The notes beneath the pieces are model-generated. The model ran no database searches, had not been told where the DNA came from, and saw only the letters and a program-made list of their open reading frames with translations. The position numbers and the translations under genes are program-made. A stretch of DNA of 64,000 nucleotides, taken from Pseudomonas sp. PDNC002 (GTDB lineage: Bacteria > Pseudomonadota > Gammaproteobacteria > Pseudomonadales > Pseudomonadaceae). Shown here in pieces: positions 19,842 through 28,944 of the stretch (position 1 is its first letter; the number at the start of each line of letters is the position of its first letter). The stretch lies in contig NZ_CP070356.1 in the NCBI RefSeq assembly GCF_016919445.1, positions 2,078,001 through 2,142,000 of the forward strand, given 5' to 3'.

Positions 19842-21697
19842 GCGGGTGTCTCCAGGGCGGGCAGCAGCGGCAGGTTCAGCTCGAACGCGGTGCCGCCGGT
19901 TTCCGGGTAGGCCACGCCCAGGGAACCGCCGGCGGCGGTGGCGAGGCTGGCGGAAAGAGTCAGGCCCAGGCCCAGGCCGAGTTCGCCGGGCTTGGTGGTG
20001 AAGAAGGGCTCGAACAGGTGCACGCGGGCGTCCGGCGGGATGCCGGGGCCGTTGTCGCGGACCACCAGACGATAGTGGCCGTCGCCTTCGCTACGGCCTT
20101 CCAGCCAGAGCTGGCGGTCGCTCTGGCCGCTCATGGCGTCCAGCGCGTTGGCGATCAGGTTGACCAGTATCTGTTCCAGGCGCGTCTGGTCGATGGCCAG
20201 GTGCGCATCGGGGTAGTCGCGGTGCAGGGTCACCGGCACTTCCGAAAGCCGCCCCTGCAACACCATCACGGCGGCATCCACCGCCTTGCTCAAGGTCGCC
20301 TGGCCGTGGTCGTCGGCTCGCCGGGCAAAGGCGCGCAGGCTGGCGGTGATGCGGCCCATGCGGTCGACCATCTCGGCGATGGCTTCGAGGTTGCTGCTGG
20401 CAACGTCCAGCTTGCCGCGTTCGAGGAAGCGCACGCTGTTGCTCGACAGGGTGCGCAGTGCTGCCAGCGGCTGGTTGAGTTCGTGGGCGATGCTGGTGGA
20501 CATCTGCCCGATCACCGCCAGCTTGCCGGCCTGCACGAGTCGGTCCTGGGCCTTGCGCAGGGTGTCCTCGGCCTGCCGGCGTTCGCGGATCTGCTCGCGC
20601 AGGTGCTGGTTGCTGGCGCGCAGGTCGGCGGTGCGGTCGGCGATGCGGCGTTCCAGGGCGTTGTTGGCCTGCTCCAGCGCCTCACGGGCGGCGAGGCGGG
20701 TGGCGATGACCTTGCGCCGCTCGTTCCAGGCGATCAGCAGGAAGGCGAACAGGGCGAAGCCGGCGGCGGCGAGCATGCCGTGGATCATCGCTTCGCGGCG
20801 CAGGTCCGCCAGTGGGGTGAGCAGGGTGAAGTGCCAGGGCGTGTCGCTCAGGCCGCGGGTCTGCATCAGGTAGCTCAGCGGCTTGTGGCTGTCCCCATGG
20901 CCCTCGCCGGCCGGCGGCGGGAAGCTGATTTCCTCGACGCCGTCGCCGAGGGAGCGACGCGCCAGCGGCTGCCATTCATTGAGCGCCCACCAGTAGTACT
21001 GCAGGCTGCGAGCCAGGCGCTCCTTGTCCGCATCGCTGAGCGGGCGCACGGCTTTCAGGCGCAGGGTCGGGTCGCTGGAGAGGATGATGATGCCGTTCTC
21101 GTCGCTGACGAAGGCTTGCAGACGCGCTTTCTCCCAGCGTTCTTCAAGGGATTCCATGCGCACTTTCACCACGGCGACGCCGACGATCTTGCCGCCGTGC
21201 ACCAGGCCGTGGGCGAGGTAGTAGCCGGGCTCGCCGGTGGTGCTGCCGATGCCGTAGAAGCGTCCGGGACGGCCTTGCACGGCTTCCTGGAAATAGGCGC
21301 GGAACGAGAGGTCCTCACCCAGGTAGCTGTCGGCGTCCTGCCAGTTGCTGGTGGCCAGCACGCGGCCGGAGGTGTCCAGCAGGTACACGGCGCGGCTGCC
21401 GGCGCGGCGGTTGAGGCCTTCCAGGTAATGGTTGACGCGGTCGCGGTGCAGTGGGGTTGGGTCCACCAGCAGGCGGCTGACGCTGCCTTCGAGCTCCAGC
21501 AGGCTGGGCAGGTAGGTGTAGCGGCTGATCTCGCTTTCCACGCCACGGGCGTGCAGTTCCAGCTGGCGTTCGCCGGATTCGATCAGGCTGCGGGTGCCGG
21601 CGCCTTCGCTGATCAGGTAGCCGCCGTAGCCGAAGCCCAGGGTGAGCAGGAGCAGCAGGAAGGGCAACAGGTAGTTGCGCACGAGGCGTGGCTTCAC
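19838..21697 (-). CDS. aauS: Sensor histidine kinase AauS, DctB type
   Basis: About 619 residues if started at GTG 21697; a GTG at 21802 would add 35 residues and lies 17 bases after the ggt stop. An N-terminal membrane helix (LLPFLLLLLTLGFGYGGYL) is followed by a periplasmic double-PDC sensor (about 30-290), a second membrane helix (GMLAAAGFALFAFLLIAW), a coiled coil and the kinase core: IAHELNQPLAAL (phospho-His), NLIANALDA, DNGPGI, FFTTKPGELGLGLGL. It would sense glutamate/aspartate-type ligands in the periplasm and phosphorylate AauR. The start choice is uncertain because no clear ribosome site is visible at either codon. Confidence 0.88.
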   Translation of the reverse strand: MKPRLVRNYLLPFLLLLLTLGFGYGGYLISEGAGTRSLIESGERQLELHARGVESEISRYTYLPSLLELEGSVSRLLVDPTPLHRDRVNHYLEGLNRRAGSRAVYLLDTSGRVLATSNWQDADSYLGEDLSFRAYFQEAVQGRPGRFYGIGSTTGEPGYYLAHGLVHGGKIVGVAVVKVRMESLEERWEKARLQAFVSDENGIIILSSDPTLRLKAVRPLSDADKERLARSLQYYWWALNEWQPLARRSLGDGVEEISFPPPAGEGHGDSHKPLSYLMQTRGLSDTPWHFTLLTPLADLRREAMIHGMLAAAGFALFAFLLIAWNERRKVIATRLAAREALEQANNALERRIADRTADLRASNQHLREQIRERRQAEDTLRKAQDRLVQAGKLAVIGQMSTSIAHELNQPLAALRTLSSNSVRFLERGKLDVASSNLEAIAEMVDRMGRITASLRAFARRADDHGQATLSKAVDAAVMVLQGRLSEVPVTLHRDYPDAHLAIDQTRLEQILVNLIANALDAMSGQSDRQLWLEGRSEGDGHYRLVVRDNGPGIPPDARVHLFEPFFTTKPGELGLGLGLTLSASLATAAGGSLGVAYPETGGTAFELNLPLLPALETPA

Positions 21698-21819
21698 GGT
21701 GAGCGGCGACGGCAATGGGCTGGAAGCGCATTGCAGCACAGTCGCCGAGGCCGAGCCAGCCCAACGCCGGGGGGCGGCGATGGACTGGCTCGGGTACCAC
21801 ACGGTGCGTCTGCCGGGGC

Positions 21820-23493
21820 TTAGGGTTTGACCACCATCCCGACGCCGCGGCCGCGCGGATCGGAGGCGGTTTCCAGTACCTTGCCGTTCACACGGATGGC
21901 CTGGATGTCACCCATGTTCCAGCCCTGGTCTTCCAGGGTGTAGCCCATGGCTTTGAGCTCATCGGCGACCTTGCCGGTGAGCGGTGCGTACGCGTCGTAA
22001 TAGATGGTGTCTTTCGGCAGCAGTTGGTGATGCACACGCTGCGCGGCCACGGCCTTCTCCAGGGGCAGGTGGAAGTCGTAGACGTTGTTCAGCACCTGGA
22101 AGATCGAGGTGAAGATCCGCGAGCCGCCGGGCGTGCCCAGCACCAGGCTGACATGACCGTCGCGGGTGACGATGCTCGGGCTCATGGAGGAGAGCATGCG
22201 CTTGCCCGGCTCGATGGCGTTGGCATCGCTGCCCACTACGCCGAAGGCGTTGGCCACGCCCGGCTTGGAGCTGAAGTCATCCATCTCGTCGTTGAGCAGG
22301 AAGCCGGCGCCCTTGACCACCACGCCGCTACCGAAGTCCCAGTTGAGGGTGTAGGTGTTGCTGACGGCATTGCCGTCCTTGTCGACGATGGAGAAGTGCG
22401 TGGTCTGGTGCGGCTCCAGGCCCGGGCGGACTTTCTCGGTTTCCGAGATGGCGTCCGGGTTCACTTCCTTGGCGCGCTTGGCGATGTATTTCGGGTCGGT
22501 CAGCTGGGCTACCGGCACCTTGGAGAACTGCGGGTCGCCCAGGTAGTCGGCACGGTCGGCGAACACGCGCTTCTCGATCTCCGAGAGCAGGTGGATGTAC
22601 TTGGCGGAGTTCAGCTCCACGCCCTTGAAGTCGGCGGCGCGCTGTTCCTTGATGCCGATCAGCTGGGCCAGGGCGATGCCGCCGGAGCTGGGCAGCGGCG
22701 CGGTGTAGAGGGTGTTGCCCTGCCAGTCGATGCGCATCGGCTCGCGCCACTGGGCCTTGTAGTCGACCAGGTCGTCGGCGGTGATCAGCCCGCCGTCCTG
22801 TTTCATCTGCGCGACCAGCAGCTTGGCGGTCTCGCCCTTGTAGAAGTCGTCCGGGCCCTTGTCGGCGATGCGCTCCAGGGTCTTGGCCAGCTCGGGCTGC
22901 GTGAAGGTCTCGCCCGGCTTCATGGTGCCGAAGTAGTCGCCGAAGTTAGTCTTGCCATTGAACAGCGCGATGGCGTCCTGGCGGTACTGGTACTGCTGGT
23001 CGGCGACCTTGAAGCCGCTCTGCGCGTAGCCGATGGCCGGGGTCAGCAGCTCGCTCCACTTCAGCTTGCCGAAGCGCTTGTGCGCTTCCCACAGGCCCAT
23101 CACGGTACCCGGCACGCCGGCGGCCTTGGCGCCGACCAGGCTGAGGTTCTCGATCACCTCGCCTTTCTCGTTCAGGTACATGGTCTTGGTCGCGGCCTTG
23201 GGGGCGATCTCGCGGTAGTCGAGGAAGTACGGCTTGCCGTCGACGTACAGGGTCATGAAACCGCCGCCGCCGATGTTGCCGGCTTCGGGGTAGGTGACCG
23301 CGAGGGTGAAGGCGGTGGCGACCGCGGCATCGACGGCGTTGCCGCCCTTCTTGAGGATTTCGGCGGCGACTTTCGCGCCGTACTGATCCGGCGCGGCAAC
23401 CGCGCCACCGTCGAGGGTGACGGCGAAGACCGACGAACTCGCCGCGAGGATCGCGACGCCCAGGGGCAGCTTGCTGAAGTGGAACACGCGCAT
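21820..23493 (-). CDS. ggt: Gamma-glutamyltransferase (periplasmic)
   Basis: 557 residues, with a Sec signal peptide (about 1-24). The autoprocessing and nucleophile Thr is Thr364 in HQTTHFSIVD, where the precursor cleaves into large and small subunits; GTPGGSRI further on matches the small-subunit glycine motif. Function: hydrolysis or transpeptidation of gamma-glutamyl compounds such as glutathione in the periplasm, releasing glutamate for the adjacent Aat transporter. It lies 85 bases after aatP and before aauS in one direction; a 10-bp stem hairpin in that gap may reduce downstream expression. The ansB gene found at this position in P. aeruginosa (from recall) is absent here. Confidence 0.96.
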   Translation of the reverse strand: MRVFHFSKLPLGVAILAASSSVFAVTLDGGAVAAPDQYGAKVAAEILKKGGNAVDAAVATAFTLAVTYPEAGNIGGGGFMTLYVDGKPYFLDYREIAPKAATKTMYLNEKGEVIENLSLVGAKAAGVPGTVMGLWEAHKRFGKLKWSELLTPAIGYAQSGFKVADQQYQYRQDAIALFNGKTNFGDYFGTMKPGETFTQPELAKTLERIADKGPDDFYKGETAKLLVAQMKQDGGLITADDLVDYKAQWREPMRIDWQGNTLYTAPLPSSGGIALAQLIGIKEQRAADFKGVELNSAKYIHLLSEIEKRVFADRADYLGDPQFSKVPVAQLTDPKYIAKRAKEVNPDAISETEKVRPGLEPHQTTHFSIVDKDGNAVSNTYTLNWDFGSGVVVKGAGFLLNDEMDDFSSKPGVANAFGVVGSDANAIEPGKRMLSSMSPSIVTRDGHVSLVLGTPGGSRIFTSIFQVLNNVYDFHLPLEKAVAAQRVHHQLLPKDTIYYDAYAPLTGKVADELKAMGYTLEDQGWNMGDIQAIRVNGKVLETASDPRGRGVGMVVKP

Positions 23494-23530
23494 GGAACTT
23501 CCTTATTTATTCTTGTGCTTGCGGTGAGGT

Positions 23531-23558
23531 TGAACGCCCCTGCGAACCGGGGCGTTCA
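23531..23558 (-). other. Hairpin between aatP and ggt
   Basis: TGAACGCCCC-tgcgaacc-GGGGCGTTCA, a 10-bp perfect stem between the transporter and ggt genes. There is no T-tract on the minus strand, so it is more likely a stabilising or partial-attenuation structure than a full terminator. Confidence 0.6.
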
Positions 23559-23578
23559 GTTGGAGTGGTTAACGTGGA

Positions 23579-24313
23579 TCAGTGCGGCAGGATCTTGGCG
23601 AGGAACTGCTGGGTGCGTTCGGCGCGGTTCTGCAGGTCGCCGAAGAATTCCTCTTTCGGGCAGTCTTCGACGATCTGCCCGCGGTCCATGAAGATCACCC
23701 GGTCGGCGACCTTGCGCGCGAAGCCCATCTCGTGGGTCACGCACATCATGGTCATGCCTTCGTGGGCGAGCTGGACCATCACGTCGAGCACCTCGTTGAC
23801 CATCTCCGGGTCGAGTGCCGACGTCGGTTCGTCGAACAGCATGACGATCGGGTCCATGGCCAGCGCGCGGGCGATCGCCACGCGCTGCTGCTGGCCGCCG
23901 GAGAGCTGGCCGGGGTGCTTGTGCGCGTGGGCCTTGAGGCCGACGCGGTCGAGCAGCGCCAGGCCCTTGTCCAGCGCCTCTTCCTTGCTCCGCCCCAGCA
24001 CCTTGCGCTGTGCGATGGTGAGGTTCTCGGTGATGGTCAGGTGCGGGAACAGCTCGAAGTGCTGGAACACCATGCCGACCCGCGAGCGAAGCTTGGGCAG
24101 GTCGGTCTTGGGGTTGGCGATGGAGGTGCCGTCGACGGTGATGTCGCCCTTCTGGAAGGGCTCCAGCGCGTTGACGCACTTGATCAGGGTCGACTTGCCC
24201 GAGCCGGACGGCCCGCAGACCACCACCACTTCACCCTTGGCGACCTTGGTGTTGCAGTCGGTGAGGACCTGGAAGTCGCCGTACCATTTGCTGACGTTAT
24301 CGATGGTGATCAT
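23579..24313 (-). CDS. aatP: Acidic amino acid ABC transporter ATP-binding protein
   Basis: 244 residues. Walker [10 protein letters not shown], signature LSGGQQQR, Walker [14 protein letters not shown] and the H-loop CVTHEMGFA, all of the GlnQ/polar amino acid subfamily. Its start overlaps the stop of aatM by 4 bases. It energises import of glutamate/aspartate with AatJ, AatQ and AatM. Confidence 0.96.
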   Translation of the reverse strand: MITIDNVSKWYGDFQVLTDCNTKVAKGEVVVVCGPSGSGKSTLIKCVNALEPFQKGDITVDGTSIANPKTDLPKLRSRVGMVFQHFELFPHLTITENLTIAQRKVLGRSKEEALDKGLALLDRVGLKAHAHKHPGQLSGGQQQRVAIARALAMDPIVMLFDEPTSALDPEMVNEVLDVMVQLAHEGMTMMCVTHEMGFARKVADRVIFMDRGQIVEDCPKEEFFGDLQNRAERTQQFLAKILPH

Positions 24314-24978
24314 ACGGTTAACCTTTTCTGCAGGAGCCTGACCGCGAGCGAGGCGGAGAAGCTGATAACGAAGTAGACGAGACCGGCGAAGATCAGGAAT
24401 TCATGGGGCTGGCCGATGATGTCGCCGCGAGAGCGGGCGGCATTGAGGAAGTCCATCAGGCCGACGCTGTAAACCAGCGAGGTGTCCTGGAACAGGATGA
24501 TGCTCTGCTGCAGCAGCAGCGGAGTCATCTTGCGGAACGCCTGGGGCAGGATGATCAGGCGCATGCACTGGCCGTAGGTCATGCCCAGCGCGTAGGCGGC
24601 GCCCATCTGGCCCTTCGGGATGGCCTGGATGCCGGCGCGGACGATCTCGCAGAAGTAGGCCGCCTCGAACATCATGAAGGCCACCAGGCACGAGGTGAAC
24701 GCACCCACCGGGGTGTCCTCGCCGGTGATCCAGCGCAGGATGTACGGCACCGCGAAGTAGAACCAGGTGATCACCAGCAGCAGCGGGATCGAGCGGAAGT
24801 AGTTGACGTAGAAGCCGGCGAGGTTCGACAGCAGCTTGTTGCTGGACAGGCGCATCAGCGCCAGGATGGTGCCCAGCACGACGCCGCCGACGACACCCAG
24901 CACCATCAGTTGCAGGGTGGTGAGCATGCCTTCCCAGAGGCCGGGGAGGGCGGGAACGATCTGGCTGAAGTCCATCAT
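24310..24978 (-). CDS. aatM: Acidic amino acid ABC transporter permease AatM
   Basis: 222 residues, five-helix polar amino acid permease. The EAA loop is [22 protein letters not shown], seen in the family as EAA---G---------I-LP, here ending [11 protein letters not shown]. Start and stop overlap neighbouring genes by 4 bases (ATGA) at both ends, so aatQ-aatM-aatP are tightly coupled. It pairs with AatQ as a heterodimer. Confidence 0.95.
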   Translation of the reverse strand: MMDFSQIVPALPGLWEGMLTTLQLMVLGVVGGVVLGTILALMRLSSNKLLSNLAGFYVNYFRSIPLLLVITWFYFAVPYILRWITGEDTPVGAFTSCLVAFMMFEAAYFCEIVRAGIQAIPKGQMGAAYALGMTYGQCMRLIILPQAFRKMTPLLLQQSIILFQDTSLVYSVGLMDFLNAARSRGDIIGQPHEFLIFAGLVYFVISFSASLAVRLLQKRLTV

Positions 24979-25721
24979 TTACCTCCCACGGAAATCAGGC
25001 CCGGCACGGCGACCTTCTTCTCGATCAGGCGCATGGTCAGCATCAGGCTCATGTTCAGCGTGAAGTAGATCAGCGTGGCCAGGGTGAAGGCTTCGAACAG
25101 GTTGGCGCTGAACTCGGCGGTCTGTTTGGTCTGCGCCAGCAGCTCCATGAGGCCGATCAGCGAGGCCACGGAGGAGTTCTTGAAGACGTTGAGGAATTCC
25201 GAGGTCAGCGGCGGAATGATGATCCGGAAGGCCTGTGGCAGCAGCACGTGGCGGTAGATCGACGGCAGGCGGAAACCCACGGCGCTGGCGGCGGCGAGCT
25301 GGCCCTTGGGCAGCGCCTGGATGCCGGTGCGCACCTGCTCGCAGACCCGCGCGGCGGTGAACAGGCCCAGGCACACGACGACGCTGATGAAGGCCGAGGT
25401 TTCCGGGGCGATGCCCAGCTTGAACCAGTCCTGGATTGGCTGCGGCAGGTAGTCCGGCACCAGGAAGTACCAGATGAACAGCTGCACCAGCAGCGGCACG
25501 TTGCGGAACAGCTCCACGTAGGCGGTGGCGATGCCCGACAGCCAGCGATTGGGCAGGGTGCGCATCACGCCCAGCAGCGAGCCGAGCGCCAGGGCGATGA
25601 CCCAGGCCGCGAGCGACACGGCGATGGTCCAGCCCAGGCCGGTGATGTACCAGTCCAGGTAGCGTTCGTCGCCGATCCCGGTGGACTTGAAGAACACGCC
25701 CCAGTCCCAGTTGTAATCCAT
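24975..25721 (-). CDS. aatQ: Acidic amino acid ABC transporter permease AatQ
   Basis: 248 residues of the same permease family as AatM; the EAA loop region CEQVRTGIQALPKGQLAAASAVG and VLLPQAFRIIIPPL are conserved. Start 25721 (MDYNWDWGVFF) follows GAGGGG by about 8 bases; longer in-frame extensions lack family similarity. It overlaps aatM by 4 bases. It is separated from aatJ by 194 bases holding a strong hairpin. Confidence 0.95.
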   Translation of the reverse strand: MDYNWDWGVFFKSTGIGDERYLDWYITGLGWTIAVSLAAWVIALALGSLLGVMRTLPNRWLSGIATAYVELFRNVPLLVQLFIWYFLVPDYLPQPIQDWFKLGIAPETSAFISVVVCLGLFTAARVCEQVRTGIQALPKGQLAAASAVGFRLPSIYRHVLLPQAFRIIIPPLTSEFLNVFKNSSVASLIGLMELLAQTKQTAEFSANLFEAFTLATLIYFTLNMSLMLTMRLIEKKVAVPGLISVGGK

Positions 25722-25881
25722 GACGGGTTTCCCCTCGATTGCTTTGCACGGTGGCTTTGTACGGTACGGGGCCGGATGCGGGCGCAAGGCCGCCCGCCAC
25801 CCGCGGGTAGCGGGTGTTCCGGCATCGTCAGAGTGGAAGTCGGGCCGGGAGCGCATGGCTTGCGCTCCCGATCCCCCGCGT

Positions 25882-25904
25882 GGCTGCGCCTTGTGGGCGC
25901 AGCC
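25882..25904 (-). other. Hairpin between aatJ and aatQ
   Basis: GGCTGCGCC-ttgtg-GGCGCAGCC, a 9-bp perfect GC stem 12 bases after the aatJ stop. Binding-protein genes are commonly followed by such stem-loops that protect the upstream mRNA and lower expression of the membrane components. The rest of this 194-base gap shows no coding sequence. Confidence 0.65.
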
Positions 25905-25915
25905 GCGCGCGACCG

Positions 25916-26824
25916 TTACATCTGCTCGGCAGACTTGTCGGTCGGATTGGCGATCAGCTTCTTGAGCTCATCACTCATCGGGAAGTTGAGGTTCAGGTTC
26001 TTCGGCGGGATGGGCTGCATGAACCACTTGTCGTAGATCTTGTTGACCTCACCCGAGGCGAAGGTGTCGGAGATGGCCTTGTCGACCACCTTCTTGAACG
26101 GTGCGTCGCCCTTGCGAACCATGCACGCGTAGATCTCGAAGGACTGCGGCTTGCCGACCACGTGCCAGTCGTCCGGCTTCTTGGCCTTGGCCATTTCACC
26201 GTAGAGCAGCGCGTCGTCCATCATGAAGGCCACGGCGCGGCCGGACTCCAGCATCAGGAAGGACTCGCCATGGTCCTTGGCCGAGATGATGTTCATGCCC
26301 ATCTTCTGGTCGGCGTTCATCTGCTTGAGCAGGCGCTCGGAAGTGGTGCCGGCGGTGGTCACCACGTTCTTGCCCTTCAGGTCCGGGAAGTCGTTGATGC
26401 CGGAGCTGGTCTTGGTCAGCAGGCGGGTGCCGACCTCGAAGATGCCGACGGAGAAGTCGACCTGCTTCTGGCGCTCGAGGTTGTTGGTGGTGGAGCCGCA
26501 CTCGATGTCCACGGTGCCGTTCTGCACCAGCGGGATGCGAGTCTGGGAGGTGACCAGGTTGTAGCGGACCTTCAGCTCAGGAAGATTCAGCTCTTTCTTC
26601 AGGGCTTCGACGACCTTGATCTGCAGGTCGTGGGAGTAACCTTCCGGCTGGCGCGGGTCGCTGCCGAGGTAGGAGAAGGGGATGGAGGCGTCACGGTGGC
26701 CGAGAACCACGGTGCCGGAGTCCTTGATCTTCTTCAGGGTACCGGTCAGTTCTTCGGCGACGACGGGGGTGGCGAGCAGGGCCGCGACAATGGCGACGCC
26801 CAGCGCACGGGGTGCGAAACGCAT
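25916..26824 (-). CDS. aatJ: Periplasmic glutamate/aspartate-binding protein AatJ
   Basis: 302 residues with a Sec signal peptide (cleavage after VVA, about residue 23) and no lipobox Cys, so it is soluble in the periplasm. It is a family 3 solute-binding protein: FSVGIFEVGTRLL and GKNVVTTAGTTSERLLK are typical of glutamate/aspartate-binding members. It is the first gene of the aatJ-aatQ-aatM-aatP-ggt-aauS-aauR unit and is preceded by a sigma-54 promoter, consistent with induction by acidic amino acids through AauR. Confidence 0.95.
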   Translation of the reverse strand: MRFAPRALGVAIVAALLATPVVAEELTGTLKKIKDSGTVVLGHRDASIPFSYLGSDPRQPEGYSHDLQIKVVEALKKELNLPELKVRYNLVTSQTRIPLVQNGTVDIECGSTTNNLERQKQVDFSVGIFEVGTRLLTKTSSGINDFPDLKGKNVVTTAGTTSERLLKQMNADQKMGMNIISAKDHGESFLMLESGRAVAFMMDDALLYGEMAKAKKPDDWHVVGKPQSFEIYACMVRKGDAPFKKVVDKAISDTFASGEVNKIYDKWFMQPIPPKNLNLNFPMSDELKKLIANPTDKSAEQM

Positions 26825-26910
26825 GGAGACTACCTCGACTGGTTGTGTTTGTTATTCAGTCCTGCGCCGACGAGGCTCACTCCAGGCCGGTCGCATGTTC
26901 GAGGTGGAGC

Positions 26911-26929
26911 AGAGCAGGCTCCGTGCCAA
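26911..26929 (-). promoter_or_regulatory. Sigma-54 (-24/-12) promoter of aatJ
   Basis: On the minus strand TTGGCACGGAGCCTGCTCT: the -24 TGGCACG and -12 TGC elements have the canonical spacing. It lies about 87 bases upstream of the aatJ start, with AauR-type sites 75-120 bases further upstream. Between them is an AT-rich patch (26939-26985) where IHF could bend the DNA. Confidence 0.85.
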
Positions 26930-27002
26930 GGCTGGGGTAAATTGCTAAGTAATTGAATTTAAATGATTAAATTCAGATTCTTTGAGCGGGCGACATCGAG
27001 CT

Positions 27003-27054
27003 TCGTTCGGCTGTCCGGATTTTTACGAGAACTTCGTTCGGAAATCCGAACGAA
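27003..27054. promoter_or_regulatory. AauR-type upstream activating sites
   Basis: The main site TTCGTTCGG-aaat-CCGAACGAA (27033-27054) is a perfect palindrome containing TTCGG-N4-CCGAA, the AauR recognition sequence known from P. putida. A second, TTCGTTCGG-ctgt-CCGGA (27003-27019), is imperfect. Centres are about 31 bases apart, roughly three helical turns. A weaker third, TCCGG-ctgt-CCGGC, lies at 27071-27084 within the end of the neighbouring gene. Confidence 0.8.
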
Positions 27055-27063
27055 AGTGGCGCT

Positions 27064-27678
27064 TCAAACGTCCGGCTGTCCGGCCCACTGGCCGCGCTGG
27101 AAGGGCACAGGGCGATCGGCAAGGTGGATGGCGATACGTTCCAGCAAGTGGTGCGTCGGCGCGCGTACGCCGGTGGCTGCCTGGCCCAGGCCCAGGGCGA
27201 GCACCACCAGCAGCAGGGCGGGCTGGAAACTCGGCAGGCTGGCGCGCGTGGCCGCGAGGAAGGTGGCGCTGGTGGCGAGCCCGAGTGTGAGCCCGGCATA
27301 CACCTCTGCCGGCGAATGCACGCCGATGGCCAGCCGCGAAAGCCCGACCAGCACGGCCAGCAGCGCAGCGAGCCCGGCTGCCACCAGCCCGAGGCGGCGT
27401 GAGGGGAACAGCTGTGCGGCCAGGGTTGGCAGCACGGCGCCGGCCATCATGCTGTGGCCGGAGATGCCAGTGAAGTCGAGGTTCGGAATTCCGATTCCCC
27501 AGCCCATGAAGGCCAGTTTCGAACTCACCACCAGTGCGGTCGAGAATCCGAACGTCAGTACCCATAGCCCGGCTTTCGTGGTCTCGCGGCGATACAGCAG
27601 CCAGACAAGGATGAACACGGCAGCCGGCGCCAGCAGGGAGCTGTCGCCAAGGCGGGTGATGATGGGCCAGAAATCCAT
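27064..27678 (-). CDS. PAP2-family membrane phosphatase
   Basis: 204 residues, about six membrane segments. The lipid phosphatase signature is seen as SGHSMMAGA (motif 2, catalytic His) and SRLAIGVHSPAEV (motif 3, with His; the usual final Asp is Glu). Motif 1 (KxxxxxxRP) is not clear, so activity is less certain; the protein may be a PAP2-like phosphatase for undecaprenyl pyrophosphate or phospholipid derivatives. Start 27678 is used because the hydrophobic N-terminus begins there; upstream codons lack a ribosome site. The last bases of the gene overlap a weak AauR-type half-palindrome. Confidence 0.82.
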   Translation of the reverse strand: MDFWPIITRLGDSSLLAPAAVFILVWLLYRRETTKAGLWVLTFGFSTALVVSSKLAFMGWGIGIPNLDFTGISGHSMMAGAVLPTLAAQLFPSRRLGLVAAGLAALLAVLVGLSRLAIGVHSPAEVYAGLTLGLATSATFLAATRASLPSFQPALLLVVLALGLGQAATGVRAPTHHLLERIAIHLADRPVPFQRGQWAGQPDV

Positions 27679-27748
27679 GGGGTTCGGCAGGGAGCGAGGA
27701 GGAGGGGAAACATAGCACGGCGCCTCTGGGCGCCGTGCGTGGCCAGGC

Positions 27749-28810
27749 TCAATCGACTTCGCTGGCCTGACCGGCGGCATGCTCCTCGCGGCGCAACAGC
27801 TCGCGCTTTCTCGGCAGGCCCCAGCGATAGCCGCCTTCGCCGGACCCGCCGACTACGCGGTGGCAGGGCACCAGCAGGCCGATGTTGTTGCTGGCGCAAG
27901 CGCGGGCGATGGCGCGTGGATGGGTACCCAGTTGCTCGGCCAGTTCGCCGTAGCGCCGCGTCTCGCCGCTGGGAATGCGCGTGAGTGCGCGCCAGACGCG
28001 TAACTGGAAGGCACTTCCGTGCAGGTCCAGCGGCAGGTGTGCGGCCTGTTCGGGCTCCTCCAGCTGCGTGATCACCTCGCGCAACCAGTCGCCCAGGCCG
28101 GCATCGTCCCGACTGCGCTCCGCGGCGGTGAAGCGTTCGGCCAGCTGGCGCTCCAGTTCGCCGGCATCGTCGGCGAACAGCAGGGCACAGACACCTTTGT
28201 CCGTGGCGGCCAGCAACACCTGGCCAAGCGGGCAGGGCGCGATGGCGTAGCGCAGGCGTTCGCCGGCGCCTTTCTGGCGGCGCTGTGCCGGGCTCAGCGG
28301 CGCGGCGCTTTCATAGAGCGCGCGGGTGCCGGAATAACCGGCCTCCAGCGCGGCGTCCAGCACCGAGCGGGATTGCGGCAGGGCGGCGGCCAGGCGTTGC
28401 TCGCGGCGGGATTCCGCCCAGGCGCGCGGTGTAAGGCCGGTGCGCGCCTTGAAGGCGCGGGCCAGGTGCGAGGCGGACAGGCCGATACGGCCGGCCAGCT
28501 CGTCCAGCGTCAGCGGCTTCTCGGCTTTATCGAGCAGCGCGCAGGCGGCAGCGACCAGCGCGTCGAGCTGCTCGCGTGGGCTCTGGCCGCGCGGCGAACA
28601 GCGTTTGCAGGGGCGGAAGCCCGCGGCTTCGGCGGCTTCCGGGGCGGCGTAGAAGGCCACGTTGTCCCGCGAGGGCCGGCGCGCCGGGCAGTTCGGCCGG
28701 CAATAGATGCCGGTGGAGCGCACGCTGAAGACGAAACGGTCCTCGTACTGCGCGTCGCGCTCGCAGACCGCCTGCCAGCAGCGCTCCGGGTCGAGTCGGG
28801 TATTCGTCAT
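27749..28810 (-). CDS. ada: Ada: bifunctional methylphosphotriester/O6-alkylguanine repair protein and activator
   Basis: 353 residues. N-terminal Zn domain with Cys37, Cys41, Cys68 and Cys71 ([11 protein letters not shown] and RPCKRC); AraC-type helix-turn-helix (about 98-180, including [17 protein letters not shown]); and a C-terminal methyltransferase with the acceptor motif PCHRVVG. It repairs methylated DNA by irreversible transfer to its own cysteines, and methylation of the N-terminal Cys turns it into an activator. Start 28810 has GGAGAG 5 bases upstream. It is divergent from the sensor kinase gene at 28945. Confidence 0.95.
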   Translation of the reverse strand: MTNTRLDPERCWQAVCERDAQYEDRFVFSVRSTGIYCRPNCPARRPSRDNVAFYAAPEAAEAAGFRPCKRCSPRGQSPREQLDALVAAACALLDKAEKPLTLDELAGRIGLSASHLARAFKARTGLTPRAWAESRREQRLAAALPQSRSVLDAALEAGYSGTRALYESAAPLSPAQRRQKGAGERLRYAIAPCPLGQVLLAATDKGVCALLFADDAGELERQLAERFTAAERSRDDAGLGDWLREVITQLEEPEQAAHLPLDLHGSAFQLRVWRALTRIPSGETRRYGELAEQLGTHPRAIARACASNNIGLLVPCHRVVGGSGEGGYRWGLPRKRELLRREEHAAGQASEVD

Positions 28811-28944
28811 GGCAGCTCTCCAGGGAAATGGGCCGTTGGGGAGATTCTCCGTCCCGCCACCCGACGCAGCAATCCGCATCGCGTTTTCAAACTCGCATGC
28901 GGCGGCAGCGGCTACGCTTGCAAGGTATTCCCAGAGAGACCTTG

